Assembly (NCBI GenBank): GCA_963840425.1
Contig: CAWIYZ010000014.1
Span: 124,001 to 188,000 of the forward strand
DNA: 64,000 bases
Reading direction: 5' to 3'
Source of the DNA: CADEFX01 sp963840425
GTDB lineage: Bacteria > Pseudomonadota > Alphaproteobacteria > Rhizobiales > Hyphomicrobiaceae
Part shown: positions 17,081 to 25,316 of the stretch, piece by piece
Layout: the number at the start of each line of letters is the position of its first letter
Numbering within the stretch: the first letter of the stretch is position 1
The notes under the pieces: generated by a model
Databases searched by the model: none
Told to the model about the DNA's origin: nothing
The model's input: the letters and a program-made list of their open reading frames with translations, nothing else
Translations under genes and position numbers: made by a program

Positions 17081-17944
17081 GTGAACAGGGCGGCCAAGAG
17101 CTTGGGTCGGCGCGCGAAGGTGGCAGAGATCAGCACCTATGATGCCCTACGCGAAACAATCGCGCGGCGGTATCCTGACCTCTCTAATCGCCTACAGATG
17201 ATTGCTGAGTTCGCGCTGGAACATCCCACCGACATGGCACTCGGCACCGTTGCCGAAGTGGCAACGCGAGCCAAGGTGCAGCCGTCGGCGATCGTGCGGT
17301 TCGCCCACGCGATCGGCTATGGCGGCTTCACCGAGCTACAGCAGGTCTTCCGCTCTCGCCTCGTCGCCGGCGCCGCGCCGAGCTATCGCGAGCGGATCGA
17401 TAGATTGCGCCGCAATGGTCGCTTTCGCGACCACAACAGTCCGCATGAGCTGCTGTCCCGATTCGCCTCCGAGGGCACAGTATCGCTCGACAACCTCCAA
17501 GAGTGCGTCCATGAGGCCGATCTCGCGCGCGCCATCGGTCTGATGGGCAATGCGTATACGAACTACGTGCTCGGTCTCGGCGGCTCCTTTCCCGTTGCGG
17601 CCCACCTGACCTATGTCCTGCGCCGCCTCGGTCGGCGGGCTGTGCTCCTAGATGGTCTGGGCAACGTGCTTACGGATCATGCCCTCACGGCAACTCGCAA
17701 GGATGCGCTGATCGCCATCAGCTTCAGGCCCTACAATAGAGAGACCGTTCAACTCGTGCCCGAGTTTGTCGCGCGGGGCATTCCGATCATCGCAGTGACA
17801 GACAGCCTACTCAGCCCCATAGTGACCGGTGCCAGTGTGGTCTTTGAGATCCCGGACATGCCCGAGGCTGTGTTGCGGACGATGGTCGCGCCAATGTGCC
17901 TCGTTCAGGCTCTCGCCGTCGGGCTGACCATAGCCTCGGCCTAG
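17081..17944 (+). CDS. MurR/RpiR-family transcriptional regulator with SIS domain
   Basis: A 287-residue protein starting at GTG 17081. The N-terminal helix-turn-helix (ALGTVAEVATRAKVQPSAIV, then RFAHAIGYGGFTELQQ) is typical of RpiR regulators, and the C-terminal half is a SIS domain with VLGLGGSFPVAAHLTYVLRR and KDALIAISFRPYNRETVQL. SIS domains usually bind phosphosugars; RpiR members beside Liv-type importers exist too. Its divergent position suggests control of the importer operon (inference). Confidence 0.85.
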   Translation: MNRAAKSLGRRAKVAEISTYDALRETIARRYPDLSNRLQMIAEFALEHPTDMALGTVAEVATRAKVQPSAIVRFAHAIGYGGFTELQQVFRSRLVAGAAPSYRERIDRLRRNGRFRDHNSPHELLSRFASEGTVSLDNLQECVHEADLARAIGLMGNAYTNYVLGLGGSFPVAAHLTYVLRRLGRRAVLLDGLGNVLTDHALTATRKDALIAISFRPYNRETVQLVPEFVARGIPIIAVTDSLLSPIVTGASVVFEIPDMPEAVLRTMVAPMCLVQALAVGLTIASA

Positions 17945-18129
17945 CAGCTCTCCCCATGCTTCACTCCGGTCGCCTGCGCCGAGCATCCGCACGCGCCCTA
18001 GTCATGGGAGCCGAATGTCGAGCTTCAAAACTCGCCCGGGGAGCGGGTTTTTGGCCCTCTACGCCCCTCTGAACGCAGTAGCGGATAAAAATCCAAAGGT
18101 GCTCACAAGATTGCGGGTAAGGCTCAGCA

Positions 18130-18982
18130 TCAATGGCGACGTGCGGCGGCAAGTATCTGGAGCCGCGTGAGGATTTCCGTCAACGTAACGCTGAAGGCTA
18201 CCAGCACGACGATGGCGGCATAGGTCCCGGTGGCGTTGAAGTTGCCGGAGTTGTACTCGATCAGGAAGCCGAGGCCGCGGTTGGCGGCGATCAGCTCGGC
18301 CAGCAGCGTGTTGGTGAAGGCGTAGCGGACCGCGATGCGCATGCCGGTGAAGATCCACGGCAGCGTCGCCGGCACCAGCACCTTGCGCGATCACCTCGAT
18401 CCGCGTCGCACCCATCAGCGCGCAGCGCACGCACCAGGTCGCGATCGACGTCGCGCACGCCGTCGAGCGTGCTGTTCAGCACCAGGAAGAACACGGTGAT
18501 GGCGACGAGCGCGACCTTCGAGCTCGATGCCGATGCCGAGCAGGATGACGAACAGCGGCGCCAGCGCGATCTTCGGCATCGCATAGAGCGCCGTGATGTA
18601 ACGGCGACAGCACGCGATACAGCCGCGGCATCAGGCCGAACAGCAGTCCGAGGCCGATGCCCGCGGCGGAGCCGATCGACGTAGCCCAGCGACCATCGCG
18701 ATCAGCGTCGCGCCGAGATGCTCCCACAGCGATCCGTCGAGCATCCAGCCCCACAGGCGCGCCGACGATCTCAGACGGGCTCGCTCATCCAGAAGCGCGA
18801 TGGCGCCGCGGCTCACCGGCAGCGAACTGCCCAGCGCCAGCCGAGCAGCGCGCGACCAGCACAGTGCGCGCAGATCGGCCGGCGCGACGTCGCGCTCATG
18901 CCGCTCCTGCGAGGATTGGGGGCAAGGCCGTGCGCGTCACGTGCCGCGTCGCGACCGCGCGAGGCGCGACGGTCCGCGTCAT
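18130..18982 (-). pseudogene. nitrate/sulfonate/taurine-type ABC permease, many single-base insertions
   Basis: A SsuC-type permease can be rebuilt only by crossing frames at least eight times. Pieces seen in order are WGWMLDGSLWEHLGATLIAM, GSAAGIGLGLLFGLMPRLYR, MPKIALAPLFVILLGIGIE, KVALVAITVFFLVLNSTLDG, LMGATRIEVIA and LVPATLPWIFTGMRIAVRYA up to a normal end at 18130. Apparent extra bases lie near 18385, 18418, 18521, 18600, 18680, 18688, 18758, 18774 and 18800. Between them the residues are well conserved, which fits recent insertions or poor sequence rather than long decay. The likely start is ATG 18982, overlapping the ATPase end. Confidence 0.65.
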
Positions 18983-18998
18983 CGCCGTCGGGTCCCGC

Positions 18999-19808
18999 TC
19001 ATACGTCGGTCCCCTTCGTGCCACCTCGTCCTTCAGCTCGTCCCACAGCGTCCTCGTGCAGATGCGCGAAAACGCTCGGTGAAGCGGATGCGGAACACGT
19101 CGCGCGGCCGCGGCAGGTCGACGCTCGCGGACCGCGCGGATGCGGCCCGGCCGCGCGCTGAACACCACCACGCGGTCGGCGAGCGTGATCGCCTCGCCGA
19201 GGTCGTGCGTGACGAACACCACCGTCATGCGCCGCTGCCGCGTCAGCTCCTGCAGCTGATCGAGCATCAGCAGCTTGAGCTGCGCATCCAGCGCGCCGAA
19301 CGGCTCGTCCATCAGCAGCGTCTCGGGCTCGTAGATCAGCGTGCGCGCCAGCGCGACGCGCTTGCGCATGCCGCCGGACAGCTCCGCCGGATAGTGGCGC
19401 TCGAATCCGGTCAGGCCGACCAGATCGATCATCTGTGCGACCCGCTCGTCCGCCTCGGCGCGCGGCACCGCGCGGCATTTCAGCTCCAGCGCGATGCGGA
19501 TGTTGTCGGCCGCGGTGCGCCACGGCAGCAGCGTGTCCTTCTGCGTCATGTAGCCGACCTGGCGGTTCAGTTCGCTCACCGCCACGCCGTCATACGACAC
19601 CACGCCGCCACTCGGCTGCAGCAGTCCGGCGATCAGGTTCAGGATGGTCGACTTGCCGCAGCCGCTCGGGCCGACCAGCGCGACGAACTCGTGGTCGTGG
19701 ATCGCGAGATCGATCGGCTGCAGCGCCTCGATCTCGCGGTCGCGCGTGACGAAGCGTCTTGCCGACGCCGGCCAGGCTGATCTTCGGCGCGAGATCACCC
19801 CGCGGCAT
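18999..19808 (-). pseudogene. nitrate/sulfonate/taurine-type ABC ATPase, frameshifted
   Basis: From ATG 19808 (MPRGDLAPKISLAGVGK) the frame breaks after about 17 codons by one extra base at about 19757, then continues through VTRDREIEALQPIDLAIHD, Walker A LVGPSGCGKSTILNLIAG, signature LSGGMRKRVALAR, Walker B LLMDEPFGALDA and VTHDLGEAITLADRV. The C-terminus is disturbed again after FSARPGRIRAV; the family ending FAHLHEDAVGRAEG-like sequence and a stop at 18999 are in another frame. It would energise uptake of a sulfonate, nitrate or pyrimidine-like compound. A simple reading wrongly fuses it to the upstream permease. Confidence 0.7.
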
Positions 19809-20599
19809 GGCGCCAACCGCAGCATGTGCCGTCTCGCCCCAGCGCCGCCAGTTCGGACAACCGCCAGCCCGAGCAGCATCAGGATGAACAGCGCCGCATA
19901 GAGCGACGTCATGTCGAACTGCGACGCCGCATCGCTGAGCAGGAAGCCAAGCCCGCGCCGCGCGGCCAGCATCTCGCCGGTGGTGGCCGCCACCAGCGCA
20001 TAGGGCAGCGCGATCTTGATGCCGCCGATGATCCAGGCCGTGCACGCCGGCGCCACGACCTTCTGGAACATCTCGCGCCGGGTCGATCCCATCAGCTCGA
20101 CCTGCGAGATCAGGTCCTGGTCCACCGACGACGCACCGGAGAAGGTGTTGAAGAACAGCAGGAAGAACACGACGATCGTCACCAGCACGATCTTCGGCAG
20201 CATGTCGAGGCCGAAGAACATGATGAACAGCGGCGCCAGCGCGACCAGCGGCACGCTGTAGAACGCGACGACGATCGGCCGCAGGACACCGGCCGCAATC
20301 GGCGAGCGACCGAGCAGCAGGCCGGCGAGCACGCCGAGCGTGGTTCCGATCACAAGACCGCTCAGCAGCTCCGCGGTCGTCGACCACAGGTGGATGTAGA
20401 TCTCACCCGCGAACCAATCCGCGAGCCGCTCCGCGATCAGGCTGGGGCGGTTGACCCAGTGCGAGCTTGTCGTCGCGCCTGCCCATTCCCAAACGCCGAG
20501 CAATGCAATCCCCAGCGCGACCTGCGCCAGGAGATAGCCTCCCGGCGGGCCCGTCCTGGGGGCTTGGTCGCCTTCGTCTTGCGTCGTCGCCGGCGGCAA
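19795..20599 (-). pseudogene. nitrate/sulfonate/taurine-type ABC permease, C-terminal frameshift
   Basis: About 255 residues of a SsuC/TauC-type permease are intact: LAQVALGIALLGVWEWAGAT, GLVIGTTLGVLAGLLLGRSP, SVPLVALAPLFIMFFGLDML, the cytoplasmic loop ELMGSTRREMFQKVVAPAC and GEMLAARRGLGFLLSDAASQ. After LMLLGLAVV (about 19860) the frame is lost and runs on into the ATPase; the natural end is probably near 19795. No in-frame ATG exists at the 5' end; TTG 20599 is the only start codon that fits, so the start may also be damaged. It follows the solute-binding-protein gene. Confidence 0.65.
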
Positions 20600-20640
20600 T
20601 TCCGGTTGCTTCGTGGTGGAGACCAGGATCCCTGTCCTCT

Positions 20641-21687
20641 CTATTTGCCAAGCAGAGCCTTACCAACCTCGCGGGCGATGTCTGGATGCACGGTGGCCGC
20701 ATAGTTCGCGTCGATGGTGGTTTTCTTGCTGAGCGACATCCACTTGGCCACCTTCTGCACGTTCTCTTCTGGAATCAGGGGATGTGACGGCACGCCCTTT
20801 ACATACTTGTCGAACGCAATGTTGAAGACGAACTCATCCATCTGCTTGAAATAGTTGCGCACCACACGCCGTGCCTCCTCCTTGTTCTCGTGCGTAAATT
20901 TCATGGCGGCGGTCCAGGCGCGCACGGCCTTCACCAGTAGCGGCCTCTTCTCGGTGAGCGTTGCCGGATTGGTTGCCATGATGATGTAGGGCACGCCGCT
21001 GGCCTCGGGCACGTCTCCGTTCAAGGGTTCGACGATGATCTGGCCCAGGCCCCGCGCAACAGCGGTCTCGGGAATGGGCGATGTGAAGACGAAACCGTCC
21101 GTGAGGCCCTTTTCCAGGGCGGCCAGCATGTTGTCGCCGTTCCCGAGCGGTTGAATAGTGATGTCCTTGTCCGGGTCGAGCCCGCGCGTGCCGGTAAGTG
21201 TGCGCGCCATGTCATCAGTTCCGGACCCCGGTCCCGTGATGCCGATCTTCAGCCCTTTGATGCGCTTGATCTTCTCGTCGGTGGTCATGGTGGCCGCAAT
21301 TCCGGCGCGCTTGATCGCATCGTTGGAGAGCACGAGCGACATAGGCAGGATGTCATAGCCGGTGGAGATGGCGATAATGCTGCCGCCCCGCGACGTCGCC
21401 TGGATCACGAGCTGTAGCCCGAGGGGTGCGATGTCGACGCTGCCGCCCATAACGGCAGCGACCTGGCGGGGGCCGGTCGTGACATCGACGGTATCGAGCT
21501 CCAGGCCTTCCTTCTTAAAGAAGCCTGCGCCTTCTGCGACGAAGTGCACGATGAAGTAGAGACCGGCGGCACCAATGGCCACTTTCAGCTTCTCGGGTGC
21601 CTGTGCCTGCGCGTGCCGCACCCCACCCGAGGTGACCAGACCGACGACACACAGGGTCGCGAGAGCCTTCGCCACCGCGTTGCGCAT
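20641..21687 (-). CDS. NMT1/SsuA-type ABC solute-binding protein
   Basis: A 348-residue protein with a Sec signal peptide (ALATLCVVGLVTSGGVRHAQA) and the SsuA/NMT1-like fold: LYFIVHFVAEGAGFFKKEGL, TGPRQVAAVMGGSVDIAPLG, KGLKIGITGPGSGTDDMART and PDKDITIQPLGNGDNMLAAL. It binds the substrate in the periplasm for the permease/ATPase set just downstream. A paralogue lies immediately upstream. The likely substrates of this class include sulfonates, nitrate, thiamine precursors and pyrimidines; nothing here decides. Confidence 0.87.
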   Translation of the reverse strand: MRNAVAKALATLCVVGLVTSGGVRHAQAQAPEKLKVAIGAAGLYFIVHFVAEGAGFFKKEGLELDTVDVTTGPRQVAAVMGGSVDIAPLGLQLVIQATSRGGSIIAISTGYDILPMSLVLSNDAIKRAGIAATMTTDEKIKRIKGLKIGITGPGSGTDDMARTLTGTRGLDPDKDITIQPLGNGDNMLAALEKGLTDGFVFTSPIPETAVARGLGQIIVEPLNGDVPEASGVPYIIMATNPATLTEKRPLLVKAVRAWTAAMKFTHENKEEARRVVRNYFKQMDEFVFNIAFDKYVKGVPSHPLIPEENVQKVAKWMSLSKKTTIDANYAATVHPDIAREVGKALLGK

Positions 21688-21811
21688 GTTTCCTCCTCTC
21701 GGGCCCGGATCGTGTCCGCGCCTCGTTACCGCATGTTCTATCGAGCGTAGTCCCGGGGGAGGCAGGTTGGCAACGCCGGCGGTGCGATGGCCGCGAGGCA
21801 GAAACCCGGTA

Positions 21812-22855
21812 CTACCTCCCGAAGATGTCCTTGTCGGCGCGTTGAGAAAGCTCCGGGGCGACCGCGTCCGCGTATGTGAGAACCCATTTTTCCTTCTCGG
21901 TCAGGTTCATGAGTTCGACGGTGCGCTTGAAGTGCTCCCCCGTAACCACCGTCGACTTCGGCAAGCCCACAACATTCTCATCGAAGCCCGCGCTGTATTC
22001 CTCGTCAGATAGATTTTTGAACCACTGGCGTGCGACGCGCTTCGCTTCAGCCGGATTCTCGCTGATGAGCTTCTGTGCCTTGGCCAGCGCACGCAATCCC
22101 TTGAAGAGAATCTCGGGCTTGGTCTTCAACGTCTCGCGGCTGGTGGCCACGATCTGGTAGGGCGCTCCGTTGAACTCAGGCACCTCGTTCTTCATCGGAT
22201 CGGCGACCATAACTGCAAGACCTTTGTTGATCGCCATATTTGTGAACGGAGAGCCAAAAGCAAAGCCATCCACCGCACCGGCCTCGAGCGCGCTGTACTG
22301 TGGCGCCCCGGCACCGACCGGCTGCAGCGAGACGTCCTTGTCGGGATCCATGCCGCGCACAATCAGAAGCGTGCGCATGAACAGATCCGTGCTCGCGCCA
22401 GGCGAACTGATCGCGATCTTCAGACCTTTGGTGCGCTTGATCCTCTCGTCCAGAGCCATCGCGGGCGTGATACCGAGTTTCTCTGCGGTCGACTTGGCCA
22501 GCACGAGCTGGATCGGATAAGCGTCATAGCCACTGCCAATGGCCACCAGGCCGCCTCCTTTGGCCGCGGACTTGATCACGTGCGGAAAGCTGAATTGGCC
22601 GATCTCGCCCGTGCCACCCATGACGGCTGCCGCCTGTCGGGTGCCAGAGTTGGTATCGACGACGTCGGGCTCGAGGCCCTCAGCTTGATATAGTCCGGCA
22701 CCGATCGCCACGTGTTGCTGCAGGTAGAACCAGGAGCTGAAGCCGGCGACGACAATCGAAATCTTCGGCTTCTGTGCGAAAGCCGGGCTACCGCCGGCAA
22801 ATAGCAGTAGAGAACCGACTACTAGTGAAACGGAAAGAGTTCCGAAGCAAGTCAT
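21812..22855 (-). CDS. second NMT1/SsuA-type ABC solute-binding protein
   Basis: About 347 residues from ATG 22855, which has GGGAGGA upstream; a longer in-frame start is less likely. It has a signal peptide ending SPAFA and the same landmarks as its neighbour (SWFYLQQHVAIGAGLYQAEG, GTRQAAAVMGGTGEIGQFSF, KGLKIAISSPGASTDLFMRT, DPDKDVSLQPVGAGAPQYSA). The two proteins are clear tandem paralogues, yet diverged, so the importer may serve two ligands. It is first in the operon and has a 397-base gene-free region upstream. Confidence 0.87.
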   Translation of the reverse strand: MTCFGTLSVSLVVGSLLLFAGGSPAFAQKPKISIVVAGFSSWFYLQQHVAIGAGLYQAEGLEPDVVDTNSGTRQAAAVMGGTGEIGQFSFPHVIKSAAKGGGLVAIGSGYDAYPIQLVLAKSTAEKLGITPAMALDERIKRTKGLKIAISSPGASTDLFMRTLLIVRGMDPDKDVSLQPVGAGAPQYSALEAGAVDGFAFGSPFTNMAINKGLAVMVADPMKNEVPEFNGAPYQIVATSRETLKTKPEILFKGLRALAKAQKLISENPAEAKRVARQWFKNLSDEEYSAGFDENVVGLPKSTVVTGEHFKRTVELMNLTEKEKWVLTYADAVAPELSQRADKDIFGR

Positions 22856-23252
22856 CGATGTTCCTCCCTTGGCTGGCAGTTCGTGCTTTCGCCGCTGCCG
22901 CTTCTTATGCAAACTGGATGGTCAGACACGCCTGCTGTCAAGCATCTAGAGCCGCGGCTGGGCAGACCATCGTGGCGGACGACGGCGGACCGCTGGCGCA
23001 GGCAGACGGGTGTCGGCGCACCCATAACCTTGTGGCGGAACAGTCCGTACTCGGCAGTCCCGCCAATCCCTTCACCGACTTGCGCAACAAAATCTGCCAG
23101 AACCAGACAAGCTGTGATTGCACAGCGGCCCGATTCTCACGAGGTCCTGCCTTTGGTTCCTTCGTGACGGCTCGAGACAGAAACGTAGTTAGGGCGCCTG
23201 GCCGAAACCAAGCGCCCCGTAAGGACAACGTCTCACACTCAGTCCTTACAGC
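22856..23252. other. gene-free stretch upstream of the solute-binding-protein operon
   Basis: No convincing gene, tRNA or long repeat was seen. It should hold the promoter of the minus-strand binding-protein operon and the 3' end region of the His-rich gene. Confidence 0.5.
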
Positions 23253-23549
23253 TTAGTGCCGATCACGACGACCGTGGTGTCGATGGTGGTGATGATGGCG
23301 ATGACGATCGCGGCCCAGGTTGAGGTAAATGCTGGGAGCAGAATCGCGATAGTAGTACCCGCACGAAACGCGATCGCCATCGCGCTGGTGGCGGTGGCCG
23401 TTCCGGCAGCTGCGGTGATAGCCGTGGACCTTGGCGATGGCCGTCTCGGCCCCGGGTGCCTGCGGCGATAGCGGTGCTGCATTGGCGCTCACAGCAACAG
23501 CCATCACAAGTGCAGCACCCACCGCGGCGATGGGTAGAAATCTAGTCAT
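23253..23549 (-). CDS. small secreted His/Arg-rich protein (98 aa)
   Basis: From ATG 23549 (AAAGGAGG seven bases upstream) the product has a signal peptide (FLPIAAVGAALVMAVAVSANA) and a mature part with two Cys, GYYYRDSAPSIYLNLGRDRH and a tail of His and Arg (HRHHHHHRHHGRRDRH). Small exported proteins of this style are frequent in Hyphomicrobiales; the His tail could bind Ni, Zn or Cu (inference). A perfect EcfG-type promoter lies at 23586-23610, so it is probably stress-induced. No close named family is known to me. Confidence 0.75.
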   Translation of the reverse strand: MTRFLPIAAVGAALVMAVAVSANAAPLSPQAPGAETAIAKVHGYHRSCRNGHRHQRDGDRVSCGYYYRDSAPSIYLNLGRDRHRHHHHHRHHGRRDRH

Positions 23550-23585
23550 TGCGACCTCCTTTGACGCGTGACGTATCGCGGGGAA

Positions 23586-23610
23586 AACGCCACCCCTAAG
23601 GGGAAGTTCC
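23586..23610 (-). promoter_or_regulatory. EcfG-type general stress promoter (GGAAC-N16-CGTT)
   Basis: On the minus strand GGAAC (23610-23606), 16 bases, CGTT (23589-23586): a perfect consensus, 37 bases upstream of the start codon of the His-rich protein. Confidence 0.7.
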
Positions 23611-23883
23611 GATGCGGGTAGGGATTCTACCCATGCCGCCGGATCAGCCGAACATATCGTGCGGTTCGAAGTCAGGGTTGCACGCTGACGCGTGCGGAAA
23701 CTGTGTGACGGCGAATGGTGAGCGCTGAGAATGGCGCCTGGGTGAAGATCCCGGCGGCGAAGATCAATCGAGAAGAAAGCTACGACAGCCAAGCACACAT
23801 CTACTTTCCGCCGAACGAAAGGTCTGTAGCCCAGGCCACGTGTTATGTTTCGTGGTTCCTAGCATTGCTGGATAAATTAGGTC

Positions 23884-23907
23884 GCCTCTCCTTGGAGGAG
23901 GCTTTTT
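23884..23907 (+). terminator. hairpin followed by T5 on the plus strand
   Basis: GCCTCTCC and GGAGGAGGC pair with one bulge around TT, followed by TTTTT at 23903-23907, the look of an intrinsic terminator on the plus strand. No annotated plus-strand gene precedes it closely, so it might end a short unannotated transcript. Confidence 0.4.
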
Positions 23908-24101
23908 GTATGGTCTCAGAAAAGTGGGGCATTCGTTGTGGCAGTGCGGAATGAGGCGTCGCAGCTGCTTTCGCTGTTCGGAAGCTTGGCGAATGAAGGA
24001 GGCGGCAACCCGAGGAGGCGGCCGCTCTTTCACAATGCAACCAACGACGCGATACGAGACCGTTGACGGCTCCGTATCAAGGCTCACCCTCGGAATTTGT
24101 T

Positions 24102-24127
24102 GAAACCTTTCTCGCGCTGAGATCGTT
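24102..24127 (+). promoter_or_regulatory. EcfG-like promoter (GAAAC-N17-CGTT)
   Basis: GAAAC at 24102-24106 (one mismatch from GGAAC), 17 bases, then CGTT at 24124-24127, 31 bases before the start codon at 24158. Confidence 0.45.
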
Positions 24128-24157
24128 CTTGTCTCGCGTCTGCATAGGAGGGCGGCC

Positions 24158-24385
24158 ATGGCTGTCATAGATTGGTCTTCGATTGATTGGATTTCTCTGG
24201 TCGTTCTGTCTGTCCTTGTTCTCATTGTCGCGCGCATCGGTGAGCGACTGTCATTTGGCAGCCGTGCGCTTGGCGCGTTTCTAACGGCCTTGCTGTTCGC
24301 GGCTGGCTTTGCGGTCTGGTCCTATGGGCTTGATGATGCCGTTAGACAAATGATTGCAATGGTGACGCCGACCGCCCAGAGCTGA
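24158..24385 (+). CDS. small membrane protein (75 aa)
   Basis: ATG 24158 has an AGGAGGG ribosome-binding site. The product has two predicted transmembrane helices (SLVVLSVLVLIVARIG and AFLTALLFAAGFAVWSYGL) joined by a short polar loop. No family recognised. A near-consensus EcfG promoter precedes it, and an SDR follows 21 bases downstream, suggesting a two-gene stress operon. Confidence 0.75.
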   Translation: MAVIDWSSIDWISLVVLSVLVLIVARIGERLSFGSRALGAFLTALLFAAGFAVWSYGLDDAVRQMIAMVTPTAQS

Positions 24386-24405
24386 GGCCCATACGGGCCA
24401 GATGC

Positions 24406-25206
24406 ATGGCAACCGCGCACGCAAAGACGATCCTCATCACGGGCAGCGGTTCGGGCATAGGGCGCGACTGCGTCATCGCCCTCGCAGAGCGCGGCCATAC
24501 GATGTATGCAACCACGCATACGGAGGCTCAGGCCGCTCGCTGGAGGAACGAATCTCCCAACCTAACCACGGTCACCCCGCTCAAGCTTGACATCACCGAT
24601 ACTCAGGATCGGCAGTCCGTCGAAGCGCTGCCCATCGACGTGCTTGTCAACAACGCGGCCATTGGCGACTCCGGCTCGCTCGCCGAAGTTCCCCTCGAGC
24701 GCGTTCGTGCGTGCTTTGAGACCAATCTGTTTGCAACACTGGCACTAACCCAAATCTGCCTCAACGGCATGATCAAGCGCGGGAGAGGTACGGTAATCTT
24801 CATCAGCTCCCTTGCGGGCCGGATGGCATCCCCGTTCCTGATGCCGTATGCCATGACCAAATTTGCACTATCATCCGCGGCAGACGGACTGCGCCAGGAG
24901 TTGGCTCAACTCGGCAAGGATGTCCACGTGGTTGTGGTTGAGCCCGGTGCCTACCATACGGGCTTCAACCAAAGGATGATTGCCAAGAAATACGAGTGGA
25001 TGAATCGGGGCTCTTATTTCCAAGACCACATGGATGCTATCAAGGCGAGCGAACAGCAAAAGTTCGCCCTGCTGGAGCTGCAATCAACGCGGTCCATCGT
25101 GCGCAAGATTGTGCAAGCCGCTGAAACTGATCGCCCGCGCTTCAGATACGTAGCTCCGTGGTGGCAAGGCGCGGGAGTTCAACTGGTGCGCGTGCTCGGC
25201 AAATGA
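24406..25206 (+). CDS. short-chain dehydrogenase/reductase (SDR)
   Basis: A 266-residue classical SDR: cofactor motif TGSGSGIG near the N-terminus, NNAAIGDSG, catalytic Ser in IFISSLAGRM and the YAMTK catalytic pair, then VEPGAYHTGF. It is an NAD(P)-dependent oxidoreductase of unknown substrate, closest in look to SDRs that are described as ketoacyl or steroid-like reductases. It appears to form an operon with the small membrane protein upstream. Confidence 0.87.
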   Translation: MATAHAKTILITGSGSGIGRDCVIALAERGHTMYATTHTEAQAARWRNESPNLTTVTPLKLDITDTQDRQSVEALPIDVLVNNAAIGDSGSLAEVPLERVRACFETNLFATLALTQICLNGMIKRGRGTVIFISSLAGRMASPFLMPYAMTKFALSSAADGLRQELAQLGKDVHVVVVEPGAYHTGFNQRMIAKKYEWMNRGSYFQDHMDAIKASEQQKFALLELQSTRSIVRKIVQAAETDRPRFRYVAPWWQGAGVQLVRVLGK

Positions 25207-25316
25207 TGAGGTAATGCTGCCGTAGCAAATGGCTAACGGTAGCGATCCCAAGGCAATCGAGACTTGGCGACAGAAGTTGGCCAGGTGCGTCGCCACCGAA
25301 CGCGGCTGGTGCGGCG

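Larger units (their letters stand above)
23611..24157. other. 547-base intergenic stretch without a convincing gene
   Basis: An 80-codon plus-strand frame exists at 23715-23954 but has no recognisable motif or good ribosome-binding site, and the hairpin at 23884 lies inside it. A weaker EcfG-like promoter for the next gene is at 24102-24127. Confidence 0.45.

Noticed and set aside
18896..20599. A 567-residue permease-ATPase fusion protein
   Set aside because: The join is non-conserved low-complexity sequence created by frameshifts; a proper ATPase start (ATG 19808) and a normal gene order permease-ATPase are visible in the other frames.
23715..23954. 80-codon plus-strand frame before the small membrane protein
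   Set aside because: No motif, no good ribosome-binding site and an internal terminator-like hairpin.
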